DNA of 64,000 nt from JABDMH01 sp965223105 (GCA_965223105.1 OZ244987.1:1488001-1552000); one strand, 5' to 3'. Positions 42,546-51,938 are shown, counted from the first letter of the stretch. Made by a program: numbers and translations. The notes: generated by a model from the letters alone, not told the origin.

Positions 42546-43660
42546 AGGTAGAGATACATACAGGATTGACGTTGCTGATATTACTTTTCGTCACTTTGGG
42601 ATGTGAAAAGGTCACCGTACCTGACCCTCAGCCTGAAGAACAAGAGCCAGTTTTCTTCTCTGATCTGCAGTTCGGGAATTCAAGTCTTAAGCTAGCAGCT
42701 GGCATAGACAACTACCACTTGGATGCAAGATTTGTCCGTGAAGGAGATGTCATGACTTTTGTTGGCACATTTAAGCCCGAGGATTGCCAAGAACGACAGT
42801 GTCCCGGGAGCCTTCGACTCGCCATACGGGATGTTAAACCATTCGATCGAGCTAGTTTTAATATTAACCAAGCCCTGAGGGAGGCTTCCTATAACTATGC
42901 TTGGAAGCTCAATCGAGATTCCATGGTGGTAAAACTCAATCCTCATCACTCGGATCCTTCCACTGCGAATTCGAGAATTCAGTGGTCTTTTGATGCGAGA
43001 GAACTCAACATCGACAATAATGTCGTAGCTCTCGTTTTCGATAGACATACGAGTTACACTGTGGAATTGCAACAAAATTTTGGCCAGTGTCAAAGCAGAC
43101 AGATTCAGACATTGCATCTGGCGGGTAACAGCTGCAAGTGTAAAATCGTGCTGCATAACAATTCCCGGATGGCCACAGTGCAGGCTTCAGGTGCCGAGCC
43201 TTACACTTATAAGTGGAGTACGGGATCAGATTCGGTCAGGACTGAATTAAAACCACTCACAGATCAACTTCTCTGGGTGGAAGTGACTGATGCCAATGGC
43301 TGTGTTAGCGCCTCCGAGGTTAGAGCTCCGGGTACCAGCGGATTTCGCCAAGACTGCATAGCAGATTTTCGCACTGAGGTGGTTGGACACCTCGAAAATA
43401 TAGACAAATTTCAATTTCGTAAAGTGTTTGTAGAGTATATAGATGACGGGGGAAATCGATTTATCAGCAACAAATTCAGTCAACCCCGGGATGCATTTTT
43501 CAGGGTTTTGTCTGTAACTGATTTTGAGAGAAACGCCGAAGGGCATCCAACCAAGAAAGTAAATCTTGAATTGTCGTGTTTGTTGTACAATCAAAGGGTT
43601 GATGAGGCCTTACCACTTAAGGGTAAGATTTCAATGGCGGTAGCCTATCCCGGTAATTAG
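42542..43660 (+). CDS. lipoprotein with one SprB-like repeat motif
   Basis: A 372-aa predicted lipoprotein (lipobox LGC, about Cys21). Most of it is unrecognised, but residues about 215-265 carry EPYTYKWSTGSDSVRTEL followed by WVEVTDANGCVSASEV, the same motif repeated nine times in the secreted protein 2 kb upstream. The ATG at 42542 overlaps the previous stop and gives a clean lipoprotein signal; the frame is open further upstream but only as an overlap. Co-expression with the ECF/anti-sigma-like pair is likely. A sensor or surface partner role is inference. Confidence 0.75.
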   Translation: MKVEIHTGLTLLILLFVTLGCEKVTVPDPQPEEQEPVFFSDLQFGNSSLKLAAGIDNYHLDARFVREGDVMTFVGTFKPEDCQERQCPGSLRLAIRDVKPFDRASFNINQALREASYNYAWKLNRDSMVVKLNPHHSDPSTANSRIQWSFDARELNIDNNVVALVFDRHTSYTVELQQNFGQCQSRQIQTLHLAGNSCKCKIVLHNNSRMATVQASGAEPYTYKWSTGSDSVRTELKPLTDQLLWVEVTDANGCVSASEVRAPGTSGFRQDCIADFRTEVVGHLENIDKFQFRKVFVEYIDDGGNRFISNKFSQPRDAFFRVLSVTDFERNAEGHPTKKVNLELSCLLYNQRVDEALPLKGKISMAVAYPGN

Positions 43661-43687
43661 GATAATTTCTACTTGGTGGAGCACCCG

Positions 43688-44995
43688 TTACCTTTTCTCA
43701 GAAACCATCTCCATATAATCTAGGGTAAGATTGCAAAAAGTTTTGACACCCAGTGCAAATCCACTTTCATCAATAAAGAAATCCGGTGTGTGGTGAGGAG
43801 CAGCGTCAAGAGAATTTTGACCCCTTGGCATGCCACCCAGAAAGAAGAATAATCCGGGAACTTCATGGGCATAAAAAGAAAAATCTTCAGCACCAGTGAT
43901 GGCTTTTGAAACAATGATGTTTTCTTCTCCTGCTGATCGATAAAATGTGGGAAGCATTTTTTGAGTAAGTTCCGGATCGTTATAGGTTACAGGAACACCC
44001 TTCTCGATTTCAACCTGTACCTGACATCCGGCGCTTTCACCAATCAGTTTGGCAGTATTTCGGATTTTTTCATGAATCTTTTCCTGCATATCCACATCCA
44101 GGGTACGGATGGTGCCGATCATTTCCGCTGTTTCGGGAATAATATTGTTTCGTACCCCACTGTTAAACTTACCTACACTAATCACGGCAGCTTCCTTGGT
44201 CAGTTCAGTCTGACGACTAATGATTGTCTGTAGACCCAAGATGATCTGGGCACTGGCCACAATCGGATCTGCTCCACCCCAGGGCATAGAGCCATGCGTT
44301 TGCTTGCCTGTGACGTTGATAACAAATCGATCCGCCGCAGCCAATGTTCCACCGACTTTGTATCTGATCTTTCCGACTTCAGTCATGGAGTTGATGTGAA
44401 GGCCAAAGATCACATCTACTTCATTATCGCTAAGTACACCTTCCTTAACCATTAGTTGAGCCCCTCCTTCTTCACCTGGTGGCGCTCCTTCCTCTGCAGG
44501 CTGAAAAATAAAGACAACCTTCCCTTTGAGTTGGTCCTTAAGACCTGTTAGAACGGTCGCAGCTCCCATTAGGATCGCCACATGAGTATCGTGACCACAG
44601 GCATGCATTACCCCCACTTCTTCACCCAAATAGGTTGAGGTAACTCTGGAGGCAAAAGGGACATCGACTCGCTCCACTACTGGTAGCGCATCCATATCAG
44701 CTCTCAGTGCTACGGTAGGGCCCGGCTGTGCTCCCTGTAAAATTCCCACCACCCCGGTATGTGCTATTTCGGTCTTGACTTCCAGGCCTAGACTCCTCAA
44801 GTGGTCTGCAACCATAGACGCCGTCTTATATTCGCGATTTGATAATTCAGGATATTGATGAATGTGCCGACGCCATTCAATAACCTTTGGCTCCACCTCT
44901 GAGACCTTCGTATCTACCATGGATTGAAGGGATTGCGCATCCATATCAAACACAATGAAGATGAAGAGAAAAACAAGGGATCCGAACTTTTTCAT
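43688..44995 (-). CDS. M20 family amidohydrolase/carboxypeptidase, exported
   Basis: A 435-aa metal-dependent amidohydrolase of the N-acyl-amino-acid hydrolase/HipO type. A signal peptide (KKFGSLVFLFIFIVFDMDAQ) is followed by RRHIHQYPELSNREYKTA, ALRADMDALPV, the metal motif HACGHDTHVAILMGAA, FIFQPAEEGAPPGEEGG and the dimerisation domain (about 210-320). Near the C-terminus is AITGAEDFSFYAHEVPG. Cleaves amide bonds of acylated or aryl amino acids outside the cytoplasm; substrate unknown. Convergent with the lipoprotein gene, 27 bp apart. Confidence 0.92.
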   Translation of the reverse strand: MKKFGSLVFLFIFIVFDMDAQSLQSMVDTKVSEVEPKVIEWRRHIHQYPELSNREYKTASMVADHLRSLGLEVKTEIAHTGVVGILQGAQPGPTVALRADMDALPVVERVDVPFASRVTSTYLGEEVGVMHACGHDTHVAILMGAATVLTGLKDQLKGKVVFIFQPAEEGAPPGEEGGAQLMVKEGVLSDNEVDVIFGLHINSMTEVGKIRYKVGGTLAAADRFVINVTGKQTHGSMPWGGADPIVASAQIILGLQTIISRQTELTKEAAVISVGKFNSGVRNNIIPETAEMIGTIRTLDVDMQEKIHEKIRNTAKLIGESAGCQVQVEIEKGVPVTYNDPELTQKMLPTFYRSAGEENIIVSKAITGAEDFSFYAHEVPGLFFFLGGMPRGQNSLDAAPHHTPDFFIDESGFALGVKTFCNLTLDYMEMVSEKR

Positions 44996-45040
44996 GAAGA
45001 TGCAGTTTATTGACCTTGAACCAAAAGTATCTATTTTTTT

Positions 45041-45658
45041 TCACTGGAGTTGATCCGGTCTGCGGAATTGAAAGCGGCTGGCTGGTCCTAGACAAAAGAT
45101 CAGATCCAGGATGCTCAAATTAGAGAGAAAACCAAGGCGATCAGCAAAAACTTGTTCATAAGGATGGGTGGGATTTAAGGATGCATAATTTTGAGGGTTG
45201 ATAAAATCACGCATATCCTGATCATAATGAGATGCGCTGAGATAAGCTTCAGTAAAAATCAGATCGGGACATAGATTGGTAATTTCATTAATTTGGGTCA
45301 AGATCTCCACGTTTAGATCAAACAAGAAGGATGGTCGAGACTCAATGGTGGCAGAAAGTTTTCCAAAGAAGAAATCAAAATATGGAGCTTTGCCATAGGC
45401 GCTTTTTAAAGATTGTAGATGTTGACGCGGCCAATTCTCATCATACGATATACGAACATCGGTGACGGGCTGTCTTTCATGCTTGCCTTTTAGTAAAGGA
45501 ACAGTCAGTACCTGAGGTCCCAGGGAGTTGCATATGACGCATTTATTCCGAAAAGATCTCTTCTGATAGCTGTCACATTTTTCCACCCTTACTTCAGAGA
45601 AAGCGAAGAGCTGAAAAAAGAAAAGAGTTGGGAAATACTGTATTTCGATGACTGTCAA
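45041..45658 (-). CDS. WbqC-like family protein
   Basis: A 205-aa protein resembling WbqC (often in O-antigen or glycan loci): IEIQYFPTLFFFQLFAFSEV, SYQKRSFRNKCVI, TVPLLKGK, PRQHLQSLKSAYGKAPYFDFFF and HPYEQVFADRLGFLSNLSILDLIFCLGP. The start is unclear: a TTG at 45658 places the protein start just before the conserved region; another TTG lies at 45697. It is divergent from a glycosyltransferase gene with a gap of about 67 bp. Confidence 0.82.
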   Translation of the reverse strand: MTVIEIQYFPTLFFFQLFAFSEVRVEKCDSYQKRSFRNKCVICNSLGPQVLTVPLLKGKHERQPVTDVRISYDENWPRQHLQSLKSAYGKAPYFDFFFGKLSATIESRPSFLFDLNVEILTQINEITNLCPDLIFTEAYLSASHYDQDMRDFINPQNYASLNPTHPYEQVFADRLGFLSNLSILDLIFCLGPASRFQFRRPDQLQ

Positions 45659-45725
45659 GTTGCAATCATTCACCTTACACGGTCGAAGGTATGACAATTC
45701 ACCGAATGAACTTAAATTGGATTGT

Positions 45726-46955
45726 ATGACTCCTTATTTGGAAAAACACGCCCTCTTTGAGCCGTTGATCAAGTCACCAGTCCCTGATGATTTGATGATG
45801 GTGGTGGTCATTCCCGCATACAACGAATCAAACCTACTCAGTACACTTTCTGCACTAAACAGTTGTGAGCCGCCTTCCGGATCGGTCGAATGCGTAGTTG
45901 TTGTCAATGCCGGAGAACACGACAAACCGGAGATCAAGCGTACCAATGACCGTGTCGTGAAGGAGATCATCCAATTTAGAAATCGGAAGCAGCCTTGGTT
46001 TAAACTCTACATTACAAAACATCAATGCATCCCCGAAAAGAAGGCTGGAGTTGGTTTGGCCAGAAAAATCGGCATGGATGAAGCGGTGTACCGGTTTGAA
46101 AAAGTAAGCTTGGATGGAATAATCGTAAATCTGGATGCCGACTGCACTTGTAGCCAGAATTATTTTACGGCCATCGAAGATTTCTTTGCTGGTCATCCCA
46201 GGGTCTGGTCAGCCGGTATTTACTTTGAACATCACTGGATGGGAGAGTCGGCTAAGATAAGGTCGGCTATTGTGCTGTATGAATTGCACCTAAGATATCT
46301 CATTGCAGCCCAGCGGCTCATTGGCCTGCCTTATGCCTATCAGACCATTGGATCGAGCATGGCTGTACGGAGCAAGGCCTACCAAAAGAGGGGAGGGATG
46401 AACACGAGAAAGGCAGGAGAGGACTTTTATTTTATCCACAAGTTTACCAGCATCAGTCGCCATGCTGAAATACTCAACACTACCGTATATCCCAGCGCCA
46501 GAGTTTCTGATCGTGTGCCATTTGGGACGGGGAAAGCCATCAATAAATACCTTGATCTTGGGCAACAACTGACTTCAGCACTGGATAGTTTCTTGGATCT
46601 GAAAGCAATGTTGGATCAATTGCCACAGGTGTATAGATCCCCTGGGGCGGCCATTGATCAATTGCCCAAAACTGTATCGAAATTTTTCCAAGCCATGGAT
46701 GGACTTCAACGGCTGGACCAGATAAAGAAGAACACAGCCAGTTTCCCCACTTTTCGCATGCGCTTCTTTCAGTGGTTTAATGCATTTCAATTAGTCAAAT
46801 TTCTGCATTTCTGTCGCAGTCATTACCCTGACCGCCCGGTAGTTGATGAGGCATCGAGGTTGGTTGGTTTCATGGCCCAGGATTCAGCCATCTCGTTTTC
46901 CTCTGCCGAAGAACTGCTGGCGTTCTTCCGGGAAGAGGCAAGAAGTGGATGCTGA
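45726..46955 (+). CDS. family 2 glycosyltransferase
   Basis: A 409-aa cytoplasmic GT-A fold enzyme: VVVIPAYNES near the N-terminus, the metal-binding DxD motif in VNLDADCTCS, and the later conserved GSSMAVRSKAYQKRGGMN and AGEDFYFIHKF blocks. No membrane helices. ATG 45726 is preferred because the upstream part from 45648 overlaps the divergent WbqC-like gene. Target glycan unknown. Confidence 0.85.
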   Translation: MTPYLEKHALFEPLIKSPVPDDLMMVVVIPAYNESNLLSTLSALNSCEPPSGSVECVVVVNAGEHDKPEIKRTNDRVVKEIIQFRNRKQPWFKLYITKHQCIPEKKAGVGLARKIGMDEAVYRFEKVSLDGIIVNLDADCTCSQNYFTAIEDFFAGHPRVWSAGIYFEHHWMGESAKIRSAIVLYELHLRYLIAAQRLIGLPYAYQTIGSSMAVRSKAYQKRGGMNTRKAGEDFYFIHKFTSISRHAEILNTTVYPSARVSDRVPFGTGKAINKYLDLGQQLTSALDSFLDLKAMLDQLPQVYRSPGAAIDQLPKTVSKFFQAMDGLQRLDQIKKNTASFPTFRMRFFQWFNAFQLVKFLHFCRSHYPDRPVVDEASRLVGFMAQDSAISFSSAEELLAFFREEARSGC

Positions 46956-47198
46956 TACAGAGTAATATGATTTTCTTTCTCTAGTATTCTGTCCATTAGA
47001 CTTTCTGGTCAATTTTATTTCCGATGTGGTTCAATGCGCAAGAAGTAGACCTGGTAGGAGCCACGGCGAGGCTTTGCAACGAAGAAATTCGCGAAAAGAA
47101 TTTAAAGTCGTTTGCTAAGGTTTAGTAGACAGAGTACCAGACCCGTAGTTTTTTAGGTTAAGGATCAAGAGCGTTCAGGCTTCCCCTGGTCTGGGTTT

Positions 47199-47903
47199 TC
47201 AGCTGAGATCATCTTCTTTGCTCAGGCCCAAAACCTGCAATCTGTAACCAATGGTGACCGAATAAACATCAATCATGATATGGGTTACAATTCCAAACCA
47301 TAGGTGATGGAGAAATAGAAAGGATATGGACCAAACCACGCCAAGTACCAGCGAAGCAAACATATTTTTGACCGTCGTAGCAGAATGGGCCAACATAAAA
47401 GAAAAATTCGCCAGGATGATGGCCAGGAGTACGGGTGCAAATCGTTGCAGCTGCCAGAACAAGAATCCTCTGAAGATTACTTCTTCACAAAACCCCGCCG
47501 TATAAGACAAAGCAATCATCCAATCATACTCAGACTTTGTTCCTGGCAATAGGAAAAGTAAGGGTTTATATCTTTTCGATAAGGACTTGATCCGCATTTT
47601 ATTGAGTTTCCGCCTCTTTGCAATCCAGAGAGTGAGCAGAGGAGCCGTTGCTAATGCTAACATCCAGAGTAGGTTGTCGAAAGTGACGCCAATTTGAGCT
47701 AGATCTTGACCATCCCAAATCATCAATGAAATAAGGAATAGGGAGAAGGACCATTGCGTTAGGATCACCTGCTGGTACATATCGAGTTTCATCTCCGGGA
47801 AGCGTGCCAGCAGCTGTTTGACTTTTGAAGCCGATAAGATGGCCATAAGTGGCATACCTATCCCTGCAACCACAGTGAGTATGAGGTAAATGTAGTGGAT
47901 CAT
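47199..47903 (-). CDS. CPBP-family intramembrane protease
   Basis: A 234-aa integral membrane protein with about six helices. The abortive-infection/CAAX-protease motifs are present: FCEEVIFRGFLFWQLQ (motif 1, EExxxR), FMLAHS (motif 2 His) and GIVTHIMIDVYSV (motif 3 His). Such proteins cleave substrates within the membrane; the substrate is unknown. It lies 51 bp downstream of the MiaE-like gene on the same strand. Confidence 0.85.
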   Translation of the reverse strand: MIHYIYLILTVVAGIGMPLMAILSASKVKQLLARFPEMKLDMYQQVILTQWSFSLFLISLMIWDGQDLAQIGVTFDNLLWMLALATAPLLTLWIAKRRKLNKMRIKSLSKRYKPLLFLLPGTKSEYDWMIALSYTAGFCEEVIFRGFLFWQLQRFAPVLLAIILANFSFMLAHSATTVKNMFASLVLGVVWSISFLFLHHLWFGIVTHIMIDVYSVTIGYRLQVLGLSKEDDLS

Positions 47904-47954
47904 CTCGCTTCCATTGCTTGGAGACCAAAACCGAACCTCCCAGTTGAAGAGGAC

Positions 47955-48539
47955 TTAATGCAATGCAGGCCGAATACTTAAATCCCGGATCACTTCTGCT
48001 TCACGATCAAGCCACCAATCCAATCTGGGATATACTTCATCATGGTCGAAGTACTCCAAAGCCATCTTTACGAAGATATGACCATGCTTGGCTTCTGAAG
48101 TCCATAACTCCTTGTAAAATCGCAACAGAGCTGGATCCTGCTGGGCTTCTGCAATTAGTCTAAATCGCTCTGCCCCTCGGGTTTCCATGACCGAAGCAAT
48201 GAGGAGGCGATCTAGGAATCTTTCCCTCCTGCCAGAGTGACATTGCCTGACCAAGGCCTTGGCATAAGGATCCTCACCGATAGAGTGCTGGAGTCTTACT
48301 CCTCTTTCTTCCAAGATCTGATAAACCCGCTGAAAATGTTCCAGTTCTTCGATGGCCGTTTCAATCAATTCAGGAATTATTTCAACCCTGTCGGGGTACT
48401 TGGCTACGAAACTCATCGCCATAGCGGAAGCCTTCCTTTCACAATCAGCGTGATCCTGAAGGAATGTATTAAAATCACTCAACACAGCTGCCAGCCAGGC
48501 TTCGGTACTCGCTACCTTGACATCCAAATTTAACTTCAT
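47955..48539 (-). CDS. miaE: tRNA-(ms2io6A37) hydroxylase
   Basis: A 194-aa ferritin-like di-iron monooxygenase hydroxylating the isopentenyl group of ms2i6A37 in tRNA. Iron ligands are visible in FLQDHADCERKASAMAMSF, IETAIEELEHFQRVYQIL, ASVMETRGAERF and WTSEAKHGHIFVKMA. The C-terminal WLDREAEVI is typical. It fits with aerobic growth. Confidence 0.9.
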   Translation of the reverse strand: MKLNLDVKVASTEAWLAAVLSDFNTFLQDHADCERKASAMAMSFVAKYPDRVEIIPELIETAIEELEHFQRVYQILEERGVRLQHSIGEDPYAKALVRQCHSGRRERFLDRLLIASVMETRGAERFRLIAEAQQDPALLRFYKELWTSEAKHGHIFVKMALEYFDHDEVYPRLDWWLDREAEVIRDLSIRPALH

Positions 48540-48700
48540 TTCGCAAAAGTAGAATTAATCGACTGACATTGGAACAGGGTTTGAAAGTCAACTCAGCCGC
48601 GAGCTAGACCCTTACAGTACCATCATATTGTTCGCTCTTGGTGGAAAGCGAACACTCCTCCTTGTGGCAGAAAGGACAAGCTAACTGACATTATCACTAG

Positions 48701-48832
48701 TTAACTACTGCTCACATAGTAGATATAACCAAGAACAATCAGTAAAATGGTTACTACAATGACAACGAGAAAAAATTGACGTTCCTGCTTCTTTTCAGCG
48801 ATTTTCTTTCTGCGTTTTCGCCTGGTCGTCAT
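48701..48832 (-). CDS. 43-aa single-helix membrane protein
   Basis: A short open frame from ATG at 48832 to TAA at 48701. The first 19 residues are highly basic (TTRRKRRKKIAEKKQERQ), followed by one strongly hydrophobic helix (FFLVVIVVTILLIVLGYIYY) and a VSSS tail. The clean topology (positive inside, helix, short outside tail) supports a real gene. It lies between the MiaE-like and helicase genes on the same strand. Function unknown. Confidence 0.6.
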   Translation of the reverse strand: MTTRRKRRKKIAEKKQERQFFLVVIVVTILLIVLGYIYYVSSS

Positions 48833-48922
48833 AGCCTAAAAATTAGAATTCTGAAAGTAAAATAGTAAGCGAGTACGGCATTATCAAGTAAATGGTATCC
48901 AATCTTAGATTTCACATTTGTT

Positions 48923-50209
48923 TTACCAGCGCATTTGTCTTTGGAAATCAACAATACGTTCATCAACCAGTACATCCTGGTACCGAATGGGCTTGGCTAA
49001 AAGGATGCCTTGCAAAGTGCGACATCGGCTCAAAGCCACATAAGTTTGCCCATGCTCAAATGCTCCTTTCCCAAGGTTAATGATGACTCGGTCGAAAGTC
49101 TTGCCCTGGCTTTTATGAACGGTTATAGCCCAAGCCAATCGCAAGGGATATTGCTTGAAAGAGCCCAATATTTCTGTTTTAATCTCTTGGCTTCCAGGCA
49201 CTACCGTGTATTTCAGTACTTCCCATTCATGTTGAACTACCTCAATGATTTTTTCATCATTCCCACTGACGGTTTTTACCTTGATGCCATCGTCCGAAAT
49301 ATTATAGACAACACCTAAACTTCCATTGACGAATCGTCCGGACGGATCATTTCTTATGAACATTACTTGTGCGCCTTCCTTCAGTGTTAGAACCGGTTCC
49401 GTTGGATAGTAAATGGCATTGAATTGTCCACTTATGTCGGCCGTATACTTCCACAAGGGTTGGTCGATTTTGACAAGCTCCTCACGATTTATTCTGCTGG
49501 CAATCTGATTCTGGGTGGTGAGGGTAATGTAGCCTTTTCTCGATGTGATCTGAGGGACTACTCTATGGTTTAGCACACTCAGTAATTCTTCATCGATCTC
49601 TTGACACCGCATGGCTTCCAGTATTCTCAAAAACTCCTGTTCATCCTGACGATACACCTGCTTAAGTTCAAATGTCTCGAGCTTCAATCCCTTTGCAAAT
49701 ACCTTTGCCGAGAAGAAGTATGGGCTTTCATAGGTGCTTACAAAGAATTGCCTTTCAAAATCAGTAGCAACCACAGGAGGCAATTGAAATAAGTCACCAA
49801 AGAAGACCATTTGTACTCCTCCAAAACAATCGTTGTTCTTTCGGTGTACTCGCAAAGCATAGTCGATACAATCCAGTAAATCTGCCCTGACCATGCTGAT
49901 TTCATCAATGATTATCATGTCAATCTTCTGAATGATCCTACTGTTGCGAGTTACCTTGAGATTATCCGCGGTGAGGAGCCTTGGAGGAAATCCAAAAAAT
50001 GAATGTATGGTCATACCTCCGATGTGTAGAGCGGAAACACCAGTTGGCCCAAGTACTATACATTTTTTCTTTGTCGTGTTTCGAAAGAGCTGTAGTAATG
50101 TTGATTTTCCTGTACCTGCCCTACCTGTAATAAAGGCATGATCACCACTTGACTCCAATCGATCCAAGATGGAGTGAAAATCATCCGATAGTACTACGGG
50201 ATCTATCAT
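48923..50209 (-). CDS. PIF1-like superfamily 1 DNA helicase
   Basis: A 428-aa AAA-like ATPase: Walker A in ITGRAGTGKSTLLQLF (about 27-42), Ia-like GPTGVSALHIGGMTIHSFFG, Walker B IIIDEISMVRADLLD, the motif III glutamine in FFGDLFQLPPVV, and C-terminal motifs LAWAITVHKSQGKTFDRVIINL and YVALSRCRTL. Typical of bacterial PIF1/RecD2-like helicases that act on replication or G-quadruplex substrates. No extra domains. Confidence 0.9.
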   Translation of the reverse strand: MIDPVVLSDDFHSILDRLESSGDHAFITGRAGTGKSTLLQLFRNTTKKKCIVLGPTGVSALHIGGMTIHSFFGFPPRLLTADNLKVTRNSRIIQKIDMIIIDEISMVRADLLDCIDYALRVHRKNNDCFGGVQMVFFGDLFQLPPVVATDFERQFFVSTYESPYFFSAKVFAKGLKLETFELKQVYRQDEQEFLRILEAMRCQEIDEELLSVLNHRVVPQITSRKGYITLTTQNQIASRINREELVKIDQPLWKYTADISGQFNAIYYPTEPVLTLKEGAQVMFIRNDPSGRFVNGSLGVVYNISDDGIKVKTVSGNDEKIIEVVQHEWEVLKYTVVPGSQEIKTEILGSFKQYPLRLAWAITVHKSQGKTFDRVIINLGKGAFEHGQTYVALSRCRTLQGILLAKPIRYQDVLVDERIVDFQRQMRW

Positions 50210-50354
50210 ATACTATTCTGCTCCAAAGATATCATTTGACCAAGGTCTGTTAAACTTTACTTCAAAGGTGGTTCCTGTTCCATACTCAAGTGGACGCTTT
50301 GATGAGTCTTTCCTTAAGAAAAGGGTACATTGTCTTTTGGATACTTGAATCCGG

Positions 50355-50675
50355 ATGATTTCTTTATACTGCTTACTATCGCCTCTCTTACTTCTTGTTG
50401 CAATCATCTACAGATGGTTACAGCCCAGACAAATCAATGATTTCTATGGGTACCGAACCAGGCGGTCAATGGCCAACCAAGCAGCCTGGGAAGAGGCCAA
50501 TCGATTTGCTTCGAGACTGTTCTTGGGGATTGCTATGATTCTGAACATCTTCCAAGCCATTTGTTTCTTGATTTTTCCGGCAAGGCAAGCGTTTATCATT
50601 GTCAGTATTGTCATGGTATTATCTCTGGCTGCAATCATACCACTTACAGAAATACATCTGCGAAAGAGAGTTTGA
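50355..50675 (+). CDS. SdpI-family membrane protein
   Basis: 106 aa with three predicted helices (about 4-22, 55-75, 78-97) and the SdpI signature INDFYGYRTRRSMANQAAW followed by WEEANRFASRLF. Bacillus SdpI gives immunity to a killing factor and signals; homologues elsewhere are uncharacterised. Its TGA stop overlaps the TTG start of the next gene. Confidence 0.82.
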   Translation: MISLYCLLSPLLLLVAIIYRWLQPRQINDFYGYRTRRSMANQAAWEEANRFASRLFLGIAMILNIFQAICFLIFPARQAFIIVSIVMVLSLAAIIPLTEIHLRKRV

Positions 50676-51394
50676 AGAGAAAGGACAAATATAGTTCGTT
50701 TCACTTCTCACAGTTTTCAGTGAGTCATAAGGCCGCTGCACATAAGGTCGGGACAGATAGCATACTGTTGGGTTCTTGGGCAGCACTAGCTGACAGGAGA
50801 AGGATTTTAGATGTTGGTACTGGTTGTGGATTGCTATCACTTATGGTCACTCAACGAAATGAAAGGGCTCAAGTCGTGGCCATTGACGTTGACAGAAGTG
50901 TTGTGGCAGAGGCTGCTAAGAACGTCCAACATAGCTCGTGGGCCAATCGGATCGATGTTAGACATATCTCTATGCAGGAGCTTCTGAAAGAAGATCTAAA
51001 ATTTGATGCTATCATCTGCAACCCACCCTATTTTGATCATAGTTACCCAATCGCCGATGAGCGACGCAGAAGAGCCAGGACTACTTGCGGTTTAACACGC
51101 CTGGAACTGTTTTCAGGTGCTAGTCATCTGCTGGTGTCTGGTGGTAGCCTGTTCGTGGTGCTGCCTACTCGTACATTGGATCTTGATCTGTCCTTAGCGT
51201 CCATCTGTGGTTTACATATCCAAGAATTGCTTACCGTATATCCAGATCAAGATAAGCCATCAAAGATTACATTGGTTCATCTGTGTAGTGGTGCATCAAG
51301 CGTTGAGCTCACTAGGAAGATCTTGATTGCAGGGCCGGCACAAAAGAGATCTGCCGCTTTTCGGGCACTCACCAAGGATTTCTATTTATACTGA
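50672..51394 (+). CDS. tRNA1(Val) (adenine-37-N6)-methyltransferase-like protein
   Basis: A 240-aa class I SAM methyltransferase: FSVSHKAAAHKVGTDSILLGSW, motif I ILDVGTGCGLLSLM, IDVDRSVVAEAAKN and the adenine N6 motif ICNPPYF. The overall pattern matches YfiC/TrmN6. A TTG at 50672 overlaps the upstream stop and fits the expected N-terminus; the frame is open further upstream but that part overlaps the SdpI-like gene and is not convincing. Confidence 0.87.
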   Translation: MKRKDKYSSFHFSQFSVSHKAAAHKVGTDSILLGSWAALADRRRILDVGTGCGLLSLMVTQRNERAQVVAIDVDRSVVAEAAKNVQHSSWANRIDVRHISMQELLKEDLKFDAIICNPPYFDHSYPIADERRRRARTTCGLTRLELFSGASHLLVSGGSLFVVLPTRTLDLDLSLASICGLHIQELLTVYPDQDKPSKITLVHLCSGASSVELTRKILIAGPAQKRSAAFRALTKDFYLY

Positions 51395-51401
51395 TAGGAA
51401 T

Positions 51402-51433
51402 AAAAAAGGCCAAAGACAACAGTCCCTGGCCTT
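51402..51433 (-). terminator. terminator for the small DNA-binding protein gene
   Basis: AAGGCCA (51406-51412) and TGGCCTT (51427-51433) pair over 7 bp with a 14-nt loop. Read on the minus strand the stem is followed by TTTT, 20-50 nt after the gene stop at 51456. It also sits just after the plus-strand methyltransferase gene. Confidence 0.65.
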
Positions 51434-51455
51434 CATTAAGTTGGTACTTGTGATT

Positions 51456-51713
51456 TTAACTGGTAGAAACACGGCTCTCTTCAATGATTTGGCGAGCCAT
51501 GTCAAGAATTCTTGTGTCTTCAAGATGAACAATACCTCCATTTGGTCCTGGTTGTACATGACGGTCTACGGTTGTCCCGTCTGAATACTTATCAGCACCA
51601 AAGTAGTTTCGAATTGTCTGCTCGGGTAAAGATAGTTCCTTGGCCATTCTTTTGATGCTGCCAGTGGGTAGACTATGCTTTACCCTTCGAAGTTCTTCGA
51701 ATGTAATATTCAT
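51456..51713 (-). CDS. small HTH DNA-binding protein
   Basis: 85 aa. The N-terminal half reads as a helix-turn-helix (FEELRRVKHSLPTGSIKRMA then ELSLPEQTIRNYFG), followed by a short linker and a C-terminal helix (RILDMARQIIEES). Similar small proteins recur in Bacteroidota. Target unknown. It has its own downstream terminator. Confidence 0.72.
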   Translation of the reverse strand: MNITFEELRRVKHSLPTGSIKRMAKELSLPEQTIRNYFGADKYSDGTTVDRHVQPGPNGGIVHLEDTRILDMARQIIEESRVSTS

Positions 51714-51909
51714 ATACGCTAAATTTTAAAGAAGATTAAGGAAAATTGGATGGGAATTGTTATTCTCTCCATACCGAGCAATTTAGGAAAATTGTGCCAA
51801 TTCTGAAAGGGATTGTTGACAGAATTTTCTGGGGAGAGGCAGCCGACTTTGCTCACTAAGTAGTCATTGAGTCAGAAACAGGTGTGAGCTACTAAGTCTA
51901 ACAATTTGC

Positions 51910-51938
51910 AAAAAAAAAGCTCGTGACTTTTCACGAGC
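51910..51938 (-). terminator. rho-independent terminator downstream of mqnD
   Basis: Perfect 8-bp stem GCTCGTGA / TCACGAGC with a 4-nt loop, followed on the minus strand by nine T residues. It lies about 175 nt after the mqnD stop. The remainder of the 51714-52112 intergenic stretch shows no gene. Confidence 0.75.

Noticed and set aside
48629..48654. 8-bp inverted repeat TGTTCGCT / AGCGAACA downstream of the 43-aa gene
   Set aside because: Perfect stem but no T-tract on either strand, so I do not call it a terminator; it might be an operator.
50213..50407. 64-codon minus-strand frame just upstream of the PIF1-like helicase
   Set aside because: Its first third overlaps the SdpI-like gene and no family is recognised; the composition is not decisive. 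It could be revisited with conservation data.
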